Positions 26,063 through 34,671 of a stretch of 64,000 bases of DNA are shown piece after piece. The notes below the pieces were generated by a model that ran no database searches, was not told the DNA's origin, and worked only from the letters and a program-made list of their open reading frames with translations. Position 1 is the first letter of the stretch. Each line of letters begins with the position of its first letter. Source of the DNA: Saccharothrix sp. ALI-22-I (lineage in GTDB: Bacteria; Actinomycetota; Actinomycetes; Mycobacteriales; Pseudonocardiaceae); the NCBI RefSeq assembly GCF_001984175.1, contig NZ_MTQP01000041.1, positions 1 to 64,000 on the forward strand. The letters are read 5' to 3'. The position numbers and the translations under genes were made by a program.

Positions 26063-26179
26063 GCTCAAACGCGACCAGAACGAGGTCGAGATCGACCAGA
26101 CCACCGAGAAGTACGTCGCGCCCACCAACCGCGAGACCAAACACGACGACTGACCTCCCTACAGGCCGTGGAGGGTGTG

Positions 26180-26443
26180 ATGACCCGGTACGAACGCCGT
26201 CAGCTCCGCACGGTCGAACGCATGTTCGAGGTGACCGGCCCTGGTCTGGCATCGGTCCTCGCCGGCCGGGGAACCCGCTTGCGACCGACCCAACGCGCAT
26301 CGACCAGGGCGTGGGTGGCACTTCTGGGCATCACCCTGGTGCTCTGCGGAGCACCGGTCCTGCCGCTGACCTTCGTCGGATGCCTGCTGCTCATGACCGC
26401 TGCCTGCCTCCACGTCACACGACCCCGACGAGCCCGGCCGTAG
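26180..26443 (+). CDS. DUF3040-like small membrane protein
   Basis: 87 residues: charged N-terminal helix [20 protein letters not shown], then two hydrophobic segments ([20 protein letters not shown] and [13 protein letters not shown]) and a basic tail. This matches the layout of actinomycete DUF3040 proteins (short acidic/basic N-terminus followed by a helical hairpin). GGAGGGTGTG directly precedes the ATG. Function unknown. A second DUF3040 gene lies at 56963-57253. Confidence 0.65.
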   Translation: MTRYERRQLRTVERMFEVTGPGLASVLAGRGTRLRPTQRASTRAWVALLGITLVLCGAPVLPLTFVGCLLLMTAACLHVTRPRRARP

Positions 26444-26784
26444 AGCCGCGCGCCTCGCTCGTCGAGCGGGTTTGCCCGTCGAGGGTCGTGGTATCCCACG
26501 CTCGACCTGGATGACGCGGCTGTGGCAGCGTCGTGTGGTTGCTTTTCTCGGTAGGTCGGTCAAAACAGGTGCCGGCCCCCACCGCATCCGGTGGCTGGGC
26601 GCGCCGTGGTACCCGGCCACATCACCTCCTTCGCCCGGTGTGCCGGGGTCACGTGCCTCGGCGGAGGTTCGACCACTGAGGACCGTCATGACCGAGACAC
26701 CGTCGACATCTCTCCGGTCGTCCACTTCGGACTCGGCGGGTTCCGCCCGACACACAGTTCGACGCGCCGCAAGGGGTGGGTGCA
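26444..26784. other. intergenic, nothing recognised
   Basis: No gene or clear repeat; the last 20 bases hold the AAGGGG ribosome site of the next gene. Confidence 0.4.
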
Positions 26785-27612
26785 GTGGACCTCGATGAAC
26801 TGCTGGTCGTCGCCCGAACCGCCGCGCAAGCCGGAGGCCGCAAGGCTGCGTTCTGGCACCATCGCGCGCATCGTCTTTTCCTCGAGGAGGAGGCCGCGCC
26901 GGACGCCCTGATCGGTGAAGCACGCCGGGACGCCGACGGGGCCGTCCGATCGGTGTTGACGCGGCGGCGGCCGAACGACGGCGTCCTCGGCCGGGAGGGG
27001 AGCACCGCGGGCCACACCCACGTGCGGTGGATCATCGACTCGATCGGTGGGAGCATCGACTACCTCTACGAACGGCCGGACTGGGCGGTCAGTGTGGCCG
27101 CCGCGGCGCCCGGTGGCGCGCTGCTGGTCGGCGTCGTGTTCGAGCCCGCGTTGGGCCGGGTGACCGAGGCCAGGCTCGGTGGAGGCACCCTCACCAACGG
27201 TGAACCGGTGCCCGCGCCGGGCAAGCGAGACCTGACCCGCGCCCTGGTCGAGGTCGCTCCCGTCGGGCGAAGCGCCTCGGCGGGCCGCACGGTCGACGCA
27301 CTCGTGCCACGCGTGGGTCAGCTCCGGCGTGGAGGCAGCACTTCCGCGGCCCTCGCCCGGGTCGCCACCGGCCGGGCCGACGCGCTGTGGGCACCCGACC
27401 TGAAACCGTGGGACTGCGCCGCCGGCGTCCTGCTGGTGCAAGAAGCCGGCGGAACGGTCGGAGACCTCGTGGGCCCGTCACCACACACGTGGCCCGGCAG
27501 CGGGGACGTGCTGGCCGCGGCCCCCGCGCTGTGGAGCCCACTGAGAGCCCTGCTGGCGCAGGTCCACCCACCGACGTCCACCGACTACGGCATGGTCGTC
27601 ACAGACCGATGA
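26785..27612 (+). CDS. inositol monophosphatase-family protein with a degraded active site
   Basis: 275 residues with the IMPase fold: motif 1 region WIIDSIGGSIDYLYERPDWA, VSVAAAAPGGALLVGVVFEP, GGSTSAALARVATGRADALW, and motif 2 WDCAAGVLLVQEAGG. Active family members have DPxDGT in motif 1 and GEE before it, whose Asp and Glu bind magnesium. Here these read DSIGGS and GREGS, so the second metal Asp and one Glu are gone while WDxAAG is kept. Probably non-catalytic or altered. The GTG at 26785 is chosen for AAGGGG eight bases upstream. Confidence 0.75.
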   Translation: MDLDELLVVARTAAQAGGRKAAFWHHRAHRLFLEEEAAPDALIGEARRDADGAVRSVLTRRRPNDGVLGREGSTAGHTHVRWIIDSIGGSIDYLYERPDWAVSVAAAAPGGALLVGVVFEPALGRVTEARLGGGTLTNGEPVPAPGKRDLTRALVEVAPVGRSASAGRTVDALVPRVGQLRRGGSTSAALARVATGRADALWAPDLKPWDCAAGVLLVQEAGGTVGDLVGPSPHTWPGSGDVLAAAPALWSPLRALLAQVHPPTSTDYGMVVTDR

Positions 27613-27649
27613 GCGGTCCGACCGTTGTCGGTGTCCGCTACGGCGATGA

Positions 27650-27880
27650 TCGCGAGGACGACGGGGCGCAGGCTGGTTGTCCAGGAACGGGTTCGCCACC
27701 ACCGGGCCCCTTCGGCGAGCAGGATACGGCGGATCAGCGAGTCCAGCGTCCAGTGCGCCGGACCGCCCTCCTGGTCGGCGTCCAGGGTGCCGTCGGACTG
27801 CCGCGGGCGGGATTGGTCCGGCGCAGCACGGCGACCTCGTGTCGAAGTACCAGCAGTTCGACGTCCCTGGCCTCCTGACC
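27650..27880 (-). pseudogene. N-terminal remnant of an integrase-core (IS481/IS3-like) transposase
   Basis: Minus-strand reading EARDVELLVLRHEVAVLRRT, then in other frames HWTLDSLIRRILLAEGARWW. The first string is the standard opening of actinomycete integrase-core transposases (RDVEILVLRHEVAVLRR). Several frame changes make it non-functional. The tract 27613-28313 contains no other gene I can support. Confidence 0.55.
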
Positions 27881-28313
27881 AGCACGGCCGCCATTTTCGG
27901 CAAGCACAACGTCGCCGACCGGTGGCGACACGATCGGGTGATCTGTAGTGCCTCCTGAAATCGCCGCTCGTCTGTGGGACGCACGTTCGTAGGTGGTGTG
28001 GGACGTGACGGGCGTGACACGACCGCGACGGCACGATCAGGAGGACTTCCGTCCCGCTTCCGAGCGCGACATTCGACGTGATGCCGCCGATAACGACGTG
28101 TTCATGGCCCGAGGGGATGACGTTGCCACCTGGCCTGCCGATGGATCCCGATCACCGCTCACCCTGGTGGCATTGTCCACTCCCACCCCCTCCGCCTACC
28201 TGTCACCGCCAGGAGTGGCGTCCGCCCCGCTGAACCATTCCTGCTACTGGCGGTGTATGCGTCGCCCGGAGCCTGCGTTGCCCGCTGGTGTCCGGTGCCA
28301 CTAACCTTGTGCA

Positions 28314-29174
28314 GTGCGTTCGTCACGGCTGGTAGAAACCGCGCAGGGCTTGGGCCTGCACGATCATCTGTGCTGGCGGTACGACGACCCGGCGGAGCTG
28401 CGGGCGCGTGTTCGGGAGTTCCTGAGCGATGGTCTCGCGAGGGGGCAACGCGTCTTCTATGTCGGGTCCGCCCCGGCCGACGCCCTGCTCGCCGAGCTGC
28501 AGGGGATCGACGGCATCGACGAGGCGTGGCGCCGTGGCGCCGTGCGGGTCGCGTCACTGACCGATACCCACTCGATCGATACGCCGGTTGAACCGACCGC
28601 GCAAGTGCGGGCCTACGTCGCTGCCACCGCCGAGGCACTCGCGGCCGGGTTCACCGGACTGCGGGTGGCGGCCGAGGCCACCCCACTGGTGCGGACCGCC
28701 GCGCAACTGGAGGCATTCGTCCGCTACGAGCACCTGGTGGACCAGTACATCGCCGCGCACCCGTTCTCGGCGATGTGCGCGTACAACGCCGGCGAACTGG
28801 GTGACAGCGTGATCGAGCAACTGGCATGCCTGCACCCGAACACCAACCAGGACACCATCGGCTTCCGGCTGCACGGCTCCTCCAACGGGGCATACAGCGC
28901 CAGCCTGCACGGCGAGCTGGACCTGTCCACCGCGAACCTGTTCATCGCCGCCCTGCACCGCATCGAGCTGCCGCTGCGTGACGGCGAGCTGGTCATCGAC
29001 GCGACCGGTCTGGACTTCATCGACCACGGCAGCCTGCTGCGGTTGCACGACCACGCACAACGCCGCGCCGCCACCCTCGTCCTGCACACCTCACACGCCG
29101 GCCCGGCCCGCATCGCGCAGGCGCTCGACCTCGCCGATGTCCGCGTGGAACAACGAGTGGAACACGCCGCATGA
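28314..29174 (+). CDS. MEDS-STAS domain regulator
   Basis: 286 residues, GTG start. N-terminal MEDS domain (about 15-190): GLHDHLCWRYDDPAELRARV, QRVFYVGSAPADALLAELQG, FTGLRVAAEATPLVRTAAQL, HPFSAMCAYNAGELG. C-terminal STAS domain (about 200-285): SLHGELDLSTANLF and LVIDATGLDFIDHGSLLRLH, with Asp-His in place of the usual phosphorylatable Asp-Ser. MEDS domains are thought to sense small molecules or hydrocarbons and STAS domains bind anti-sigma factors. The stop overlaps the start of the next gene (ATGA). Confidence 0.85.
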   Translation: MRSSRLVETAQGLGLHDHLCWRYDDPAELRARVREFLSDGLARGQRVFYVGSAPADALLAELQGIDGIDEAWRRGAVRVASLTDTHSIDTPVEPTAQVRAYVAATAEALAAGFTGLRVAAEATPLVRTAAQLEAFVRYEHLVDQYIAAHPFSAMCAYNAGELGDSVIEQLACLHPNTNQDTIGFRLHGSSNGAYSASLHGELDLSTANLFIAALHRIELPLRDGELVIDATGLDFIDHGSLLRLHDHAQRRAATLVLHTSHAGPARIAQALDLADVRVEQRVEHAA

Positions 29175-30154
29175 CCACCACCACGCCAACCGGGCAGGAC
29201 CCGTTCGTCCACCCCGCACTGTTCTACCGCTCCGCCACCGAGTACCTGGACGCGCTGGTGCCGTTCATCACCGACGGCCTGGCAGCCCGGCAGCCGGTCG
29301 CCGTCGCCGTGCCCGGCCCCAACCTCCGGCTGCTCACCTCCGCACTCGGCGAGGCGGCCGAGCAGCTGTACATGCTGGACATGACCGTCGCCGGTCGCAA
29401 CCCGGGCCGGATCATCCCCGGAGTGCTGCGCCGCTTCGCCGACACCCACGTCGACCGGCACGTCCGGATCATCGGCGAACCGATCTGGCCGGCCCGCTCC
29501 GCCACCGAATACCCGGCCTGCGCCCAGCACGAAGCCCTGATCAACCTCGCGTTCGCCGGGCGCGACGTCACCATCGTCTGCCCCTACGACACCGAAGGGC
29601 TGGACGCCGAAGCCCTCGCCGACGCCCGTGCCACCCACCCACTCGTGTGGGAAGCCGACCGGCGGTACGCCAGCGCGGACTACGCCCCCGACCACGTGGT
29701 CGCCCGCTACAACCAGCCGCTCAACCACTCCGAGGGCGCCGAGGTCCACCTCGTCTCCACCGCGAACGACCTGTCGCCTGCTCGCCGGCGGATTGCCGAC
29801 CACGCTCGGACACTCGGACTGAAACCGGACCGGATCGCGGACCTCGAACTCATCGCCACCGAACTCGCCACCAACAGCCTCATCCACGCAGGCGCGCCGT
29901 GCGAACTGCGGATCTGGCGCGACAACGGCCATGTCATCTGCGAAGCACGGAACACCGGACAACTGACCGACCCCCTCGTCGGCCGCCGACCAGCGACACC
30001 CCACACCTTCTCCGGCCGCGGCCTGCTGGTGATCAACAACCTGGCCGACCTGGTCCGCACCCACACCAGCCCGAACGAAACCACCATCCGCGCCTACCTC
30101 CGCGCCGAACGCCAGTCGGTCGAGCCAATCATCCCGGCAGCTACCAAGCACTGA
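29171..30154 (+). CDS. MEDS-HATPase anti-sigma-type sensor protein
   Basis: 327 residues. N-terminal MEDS domain (about 10-170): FVHPALFYRSATEYLDALVP, FADTHVDRHVRIIGEPIWPA, VTIVCPYDTEGL. C-terminal RsbW/SpoIIAB-like ATPase (about 195-320): N-box ELIATELATNSLIHAG, then EARNTGQLTDPLVGRR and G-box GRGLLVINNLADLVRTH. Such proteins act as serine kinases or ATP-dependent anti-sigma factors. The four-base overlap with the MEDS-STAS gene suggests a sensor pair that interact with each other. Confidence 0.88.
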   Translation: MTTTTPTGQDPFVHPALFYRSATEYLDALVPFITDGLAARQPVAVAVPGPNLRLLTSALGEAAEQLYMLDMTVAGRNPGRIIPGVLRRFADTHVDRHVRIIGEPIWPARSATEYPACAQHEALINLAFAGRDVTIVCPYDTEGLDAEALADARATHPLVWEADRRYASADYAPDHVVARYNQPLNHSEGAEVHLVSTANDLSPARRRIADHARTLGLKPDRIADLELIATELATNSLIHAGAPCELRIWRDNGHVICEARNTGQLTDPLVGRRPATPHTFSGRGLLVINNLADLVRTHTSPNETTIRAYLRAERQSVEPIIPAATKH

Positions 30155-30511
30155 CGAACACCGGCCAACGTCGCCACCCACGCCCACCCAGGCGGCAAGG
30201 GATGCCTGCGCGGGTGGAGGGCAAAGACCGTGTGGGCCGAGATGTCCTGCTCCTCGGACACGATCTTCCGCGACGGCCGGTAGGCGTCGGCCGGGCGCGG
30301 TGCGAACCGGGTTTCGAGCCGCCCGGTTCGCACCGCGCAACCAGACCGGCGTGGGCGCTGGTTGCTCAACGACACCGCGTCGAGCCTGGCCACCACTTGC
30401 GCGATCCCGCCGTCCCGGTCGCGCGCCGGAAACGACACACCCCGGCCACACCTGCTCGTGTGACGGTAAACGCCTGATCCCACGTGCGGCGCACGGTCGG
30501 GCTTCCGCTGG
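30155..30511. other. convergent intergenic region
   Basis: Lies between the converging HATPase and STAS genes. No gene, and no strong hairpin recognised. Confidence 0.4.
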
Positions 30512-30901
30512 TTATGCGGCTGATCGGGCGAGGTCGAGGGCCTCCTGCAGTGTCGGGCGCACCCGCAGCACCTCGACGGTCCCGGTGACCTGCAGTGTCC
30601 TGAGCACCGGACGTCGACCGGCGGCCACGGCGAACCCGACACCCAACCGGGTAGCGCGCCCGCAGGCCTCCAGCATCGCCGTCACGCCCAGCGAACCGAA
30701 GAACTCCACGCCTTCGAGGTCGACCACCAACCCGACGGGCCGCTGGTCCAACCGGGCGGTCAACTCCGCGCTGATCACCTCGATGCTGTTGTGGTCCACC
30801 TCGCCGGCCACGCTGGTGACCAGCACGCCGTCCTGCTCGGTGTGCGCGATGTCGACCCACGGGCCGATGTCGATGAGTCGGTCGTCCACGTGCGGGACCA
30901 C
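30512..30901 (-). CDS. STAS-domain anti-anti-sigma factor
   Basis: 129 residues. STAS fold: GVLVTSVAGEVDHNSIEVIS, LVVDLEGVEFFGSLGVTAML (Ser in EFFGSLG is the expected phosphorylation site) and VLRTLQVTGTVEVLRV. It would sequester an anti-sigma factor when dephosphorylated, for example by the SpoIIE-type phosphatase at 22458-23705, and be inactivated by a HATPase kinase such as the neighbouring convergent gene. Partner assignments are inference. Confidence 0.87.
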   Translation of the reverse strand: MVPHVDDRLIDIGPWVDIAHTEQDGVLVTSVAGEVDHNSIEVISAELTARLDQRPVGLVVDLEGVEFFGSLGVTAMLEACGRATRLGVGFAVAAGRRPVLRTLQVTGTVEVLRVRPTLQEALDLARSAA

Positions 30902-31392
30902 CCTTCACCTCGTGACGGCGGGAACAGTGGTCCGGGCACACTGTTGAACCCGGGATGCGTTCCGCGAACAGCCCGCGACGTCACCGGGCACCACCACGTT
31001 ACGGCGGCATCCGGTTAAACCTCAACCTCCGAGGACAGTTCCGGTGCGGCGGTTCACTCGTCGGGATGACAGCGATACCAGACCACAGTGACGGGAACGC
31101 ACGGCCTGTTCGGCGGCGCCGCCCATTCACGGCGAGGGTTCACCATGTATCGCCGCGACAAGTCCGACATGAGCGGCCGTCACATCAAGCGAACGTGCCG
31201 GGCGGGGGCGTGCCACCGCCCCGGCGCCGTCCGGTTCATCGACGTTCCGGTCCACGGCTGTTCGAGTCCGCGATGTCGACGGCCCGGACTTCGCCCTGTC
31301 CGTCCTCGGTGACGCCCGTCATGGCGCCGGGAACGGGATGTCGGTGTGCCGGCTCTTGCAGCGTCTCCTGAGTTCCGCTACGCGAGCCTTCC

Positions 31393-31535
31393 CGTCATCC
31401 GAGGCAGGATCGGACGGCCTCGGCCAGGTTCGCCGCCCGCGGGTCGTCGGGCCGGTAGTTCCAGAGGTTGGTGACGTAGCCGAAGCCGACACCGGCGTCG
31501 GGGTCGGCGAAGCCGATCGACTTGGCTGAGGCGAC
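31393..31535 (-). pseudogene. C-terminal scrap of a serine hydrolase (beta-lactamase class C type)
   Basis: The minus strand reads AKSIGFADPDAGVGFGYVTN then DDPRAANLAEAVRSCLG and stop, the usual end of class-C beta-lactamase-like esterases (GGSLGFADP...GFGYV.N...DPRA..L..AV). Nothing upstream remains in frame. The rest of 30902-31786 has no supported gene. Confidence 0.6.
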
Positions 31536-31786
31536 TGCGCTCCACCGGCCACCGGGACCCCGACCGCATCGGACACAGCCCCGGCGAGGTACGACGCGGC
31601 ATCACCGTCCCGACGAGCACGGCCGGGCAGCGCGAGTCGCGTTCGCCGTGAACACACCGGCATGCCGGTGAACCGCGTGTCGGAAGCGTAGCTGCGTTTC
31701 ATCGACGAGCACGCAACTCGGCATTGATCGGCGCACCGGTGCGGTGGCGACACAGCGCCGTGCTGTGGTGATGCACCGAAGTGTGT

Positions 31787-32383
31787 TCAGCGTCCCGTGC
31801 TCAAGGCCGCGAACGCCTCGTCGACCAGCGTCCGAAGATCTTCGGTGCCGTCACCGTCGACCCATGCGGTCAGTGCGGTGATGAGCGCGGCGGTGGCTGC
31901 TGCGGCGATGACCCTCAGGCGGAGGTCGACGGGTCGCTGCTCGCGGTCGGCCAGTGCCTGGGCCAGGAGGGATTGTGTGGTGGCGGTGTTGCGCCATTGG
32001 CGGGCGCGCAGGGCGGGGGTGGTGACGACCAGCCGGGTTCGGGTGTAGACGGCGTCGCGGTCGGTGGCGAGCACGGCGTCCAGGCCGGTGTGCAGTGCGG
32101 CGTGCAGAGCGGTCAGCGGGCTTTCGCCGGCCGGTCGGTTGCGGACCAGTTCGGCGATGAGCGGGTCGTAGTCGTCGTCCTCGACCACGGCTTCCTTGGT
32201 GGGGAAGTAGCGGAAGAACGTCATGTGGGACACGCCCGCGGCGGCGGCGATCTCCTCCACGGTGGTCTCGTCGTAGCCCTTGCTCAGGAACAGCCGCAAC
32301 GCGTGGTCCTGGATCGCACGGCGGGTGCGCGCCTTGCGCTGCTCACGCAGCCCGCCGGCGGGCTTGGTCTGGTCCGGTGTCAC
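31787..32383 (-). CDS. TetR-family regulator
   Basis: 198 residues. N-terminal HTH (about 15-62): RTRRAIQDHALRLFLSKGYD, VEEIAAAAGVSHMTFFRYFP. The C-terminal ligand domain resembles the AcrR-like actinomycete TetR type. It overlaps the end of the FAD monooxygenase gene by four bases, so the two share one mRNA and the regulator probably controls its own operon at the palindrome upstream of the monooxygenase. Confidence 0.9.
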   Translation of the reverse strand: MTPDQTKPAGGLREQRKARTRRAIQDHALRLFLSKGYDETTVEEIAAAAGVSHMTFFRYFPTKEAVVEDDDYDPLIAELVRNRPAGESPLTALHAALHTGLDAVLATDRDAVYTRTRLVVTTPALRARQWRNTATTQSLLAQALADREQRPVDLRLRVIAAAATAALITALTAWVDGDGTEDLRTLVDEAFAALSTGR

Positions 32384-33777
32384 CGGTCAAGCATGGCCGT
32401 CAGTGCTCGGCGCAGCGCGTCCGGCTCGGCCTTTCCGCGCCACGCGAGGTGCCCGTCGGGGCGGACGAGCAGTACCTCCTGGCCCTCGCGGTGCACTTCC
32501 CGCACGTCATCCAGCAGGTCACGTGCCACCGACGCGCACGCGTTGCCCGTCGGCGCGGCGAGCGTCCATTGGAATCCGGGGTGGCGGGCGAACTCGGCCA
32601 CCCGGTCGCCGACCCGCGGTCGTCTGCCGAAGGGGGAGCGGGCGTAACTGGTCTTGAGCTGCGAGGCCTGCTCCCAGATCAGTTTCCGCACCGGTGCCAG
32701 TCCTATGAGCGGGAACAGCACGCGGTCGCGCACCACTCGGGCGGCCGCCGATTCACCCAGTACCAGACCGGTCAGGCCGGTGGTCGAGTCGAGCACGTCG
32801 GCTGCCACCGGTCTGCGTTCGGTCTCGTAGCCGTCGAGCAGGCCGTGTCCCGCACGGCCCGAGACGACCAGGGCCAGTCGCCACGCCAGGTTCTCAGCGT
32901 CGCCCAACCCGGTGTTCATGCCCTGTCCGCCGAACGGGCTGTGGATGTGCGCGGCGTCCCCCGCCAGCAGCACCCGCCCCTGCCGGTAGGTCTCGGCCAG
33001 GCGTCGGTGGATGCGGAACACCGATGTCCACACCCACTCGTCGTCCGCACCGATTTGGAGACCGGCGTGTCGGTCGGCGGCGGCTGCCAGGAATGCCGGG
33101 ACGTCCTCGACCGCAACGCCCGGCGCGGGCGCCATGAACCGCCACACCCCGTCCGGCAGCGGGAACGCCGAGAACATCTCCTTGCCCCGCACCCACACCC
33201 CGACCGCGTCACTGGGCAACGGCAGTTCCACGCGCAGGTCACCGAGCACGAACCCCTCGACCAGCGGCACACCGGGAAACCCGATGCCGGCCGTCTTGCG
33301 CACCGCGCTGTGCGCACCGTCGCAGCCCACCACCCACTCGGCGTCCACCCGACCCGCCGAGGTGGACAACACCACGCCGTCGCCGTCCTGTCCGACACCG
33401 GTGACCTGGGTGCCCCACTCGACCCGGACGCCCAGCTCGCCGAGCCGTGCCCGCAACCGGGCCTCGACCTCGGCCTGGGACACCAGCAGTCCGGGCTGCC
33501 GCACCAGCTTCGTCGGCTGGCCGACCCGCAGCTCGCCCGCACGCCGACCACCGACGTGGATCACCACCCGGCCGATGCCAACCGACCGTTGCGGCAGATC
33601 GCCCAGGGCACCGAGCCTGCCCAGCACCTCACCGCCCCGCGGTTGCAGCCCCAACGCCCGCGACGTCGTGGCCGGCCCGGCGGCACCGTCCACCACCCGT
33701 ACCGGCACGCCCTGCGCCCGCAGCGCGCACGCCACCGCCAAGCCGGTCGGTCCCGCCCCTACTACGACAACACCCAT
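32380..33777 (-). CDS. FAD-dependent aromatic monooxygenase (PheA/TetX group)
   Basis: 465-residue group A flavoprotein. Seen: N-terminal VVVGAGPTGLAVACALRAQG (FAD ADP site), VVGCDGAHSAVRKTAGIGFP (DG motif) and VLLAGDAAHIHSPFGGQGMN (second FAD motif). The family hydroxylates phenolic, polyketide or antibiotic substrates with NAD(P)H and oxygen. No ribosome site precedes the ATG, which lies about eight bases after a good -10 hexamer, so the mRNA is probably leaderless. It is co-transcribed with its TetR regulator; a detoxification role or an oxidative tailoring role is possible. Confidence 0.88.
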   Translation of the reverse strand: MGVVVVGAGPTGLAVACALRAQGVPVRVVDGAAGPATTSRALGLQPRGGEVLGRLGALGDLPQRSVGIGRVVIHVGGRRAGELRVGQPTKLVRQPGLLVSQAEVEARLRARLGELGVRVEWGTQVTGVGQDGDGVVLSTSAGRVDAEWVVGCDGAHSAVRKTAGIGFPGVPLVEGFVLGDLRVELPLPSDAVGVWVRGKEMFSAFPLPDGVWRFMAPAPGVAVEDVPAFLAAAADRHAGLQIGADDEWVWTSVFRIHRRLAETYRQGRVLLAGDAAHIHSPFGGQGMNTGLGDAENLAWRLALVVSGRAGHGLLDGYETERRPVAADVLDSTTGLTGLVLGESAAARVVRDRVLFPLIGLAPVRKLIWEQASQLKTSYARSPFGRRPRVGDRVAEFARHPGFQWTLAAPTGNACASVARDLLDDVREVHREGQEVLLVRPDGHLAWRGKAEPDALRRALTAMLDR

Positions 33778-33785
33778 ACGGATAA

Positions 33786-33813
33786 GTGTTAGCCACTAAC
33801 AAGTGGTAGTCAA
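33786..33813 (-). promoter_or_regulatory. promoter and TetR-type operator of the monooxygenase operon
   Basis: On the minus strand, -35 TTGACT (33813-33808), 16-base spacer, -10 TAACAC (33791-33786). A palindrome GTTAG-CCA-CTAAC (33788-33800) overlaps the -10 and spacer, the expected place for repression by the co-transcribed TetR protein. Only eight bases separate the -10 from the ATG, hence the leaderless prediction. Confidence 0.55.
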
Positions 33814-33840
33814 TAACATATTTGCGGCCCTTGATGGGCT

Positions 33841-33873
33841 GAACAGTTGTTCAATGCTTTGAACATGCGTTCA
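33841..33873. promoter_or_regulatory. two adjacent inverted repeats at the start of the truncated tetR
   Basis: GAACAGTTGTTC (33841-33852, perfect) and TGAACATGCGTTCA (33860-33873, arms TGAAC/GTTCA) share the half-site GAAC with GTTC. They span the start codon at 33865 and look like an autoregulatory TetR operator pair. Confidence 0.5.
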
Positions 33874-34135
33874 GCTTCCGATTTGACCGCCCGGGTCCGG
33901 ATCCGCGATGCCGCCTTGGCCGGGTTCGGTGCTGAGGGCGTCGCCGGGACTTCCGTGCGTGCGGTCGCTGCGGATGCCGGGGTGTCTGCCGCGTTGGTGC
34001 TGCACCACTTCGGCTCGAAGGAGGGGTTGCGGCAGGCGTGTGACGAGTATGTGCTGGAGGGGATCCGGTCCGATGGTGACGCCGATGTGGCTGCGCTGGG
34101 GGACATGCTGCGGGCAGCGACTCCGGTGCGGCGGT
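33865..34135 (+). pseudogene. TetR-family regulator truncated by an IS remnant
   Basis: The first 90 residues are a normal TetR start: DLTARVRIRDAALAGFGAEG, VAGTSVRAVAADAGVSAALV, LHHFGSKEGLRQACDEYVLE. After RRYLAARLGD the frame enters sequence homologous, on the other strand, to an integrase-core transposase, so the roughly 100-residue ligand domain is lost. Typical TetR proteins have about 190 residues. It is divergent from the monooxygenase operon. Confidence 0.7.
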
Positions 34136-34149
34136 ATCTTGCGGCTCGG

Positions 34150-34470
34150 TTGGGGGATCGGTTGGTCCGGTCGTGGTGGCGTGAGCTGTCGGGCTTGGTG
34201 TGGTCGGCGGTGGTTGTAGTGGGAGACGTAGCGGTCCAGCACTGCTTTCAAGTGGTGTTCGTTGATGATGAGCGGCGGTCGGTGGCTTCGCGTCTGATGG
34301 TGCCGACGAATCGTTCGGCGTAGCAGTTGGCTCGTGGGCAGCGTGGTGGGATCTTCACGACTTGGATGCCGGTGTCGGCGAGGACGGCGTCGAACGAGGT
34401 GGTGAACTGCCCGGCCCGGTCGCGGATCAGGAACCGGAAGTCTTCGGTCCGGTCGTCGACCTCAGCCGGG
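34150..34470 (-). pseudogene. integrase-core transposase C-terminal remnant (IS481-like)
   Basis: Minus-strand reading DRTEDFRFLIRDRAGQFTTS, IQVVKIPPRCPRANCYAERF (catalytic Glu region), FVGTIRREATDR; a one-base frameshift follows, then HHLKAVLDRYVSHYNHRRPH. The catalytic domain is partial and frameshifted. A 34-base stretch (34203-34236) is identical to 43058-43091, so two copies of the same element have decayed in this window. Confidence 0.7.
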
Positions 34471-34635
34471 CGGCCGGCGGCACGAACAAGGGGATGGGGC
34501 GCGTGGTCACGACAGCACCACCGATCCGGGTGGCTGGGATTCCAGCCGCTGTGGTGGAGACTGGCGCGCCGTTAACACTGGTAGGACGGACATCGATCAC
34601 CCTTCGTGAAAGTCCGCCCTCTCGGAACATCAAAA

Positions 34636-34671
34636 CCCCACGGAGGGTAACTGTCGTTACTCTCCGTGGGG
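34636..34671 (-). terminator. intrinsic terminator of the AUDH-type operon
   Basis: A 16-bp stem with one mismatch (CCCCACGGAGGGTAAC pairing with GTTACTCTCCGTGGGG, loop TGTC). Read on the minus strand it is followed by TTTT. The TAA stop of the last operon gene lies inside the stem, so transcription should end right after the propeller gene. Confidence 0.8.

Noticed and set aside
31787-33777. FAD monooxygenase and TetR as part of the AUDH-type operon
   Set aside because: A terminator, an IS remnant and a truncated regulator separate them, and the promoters are independent.
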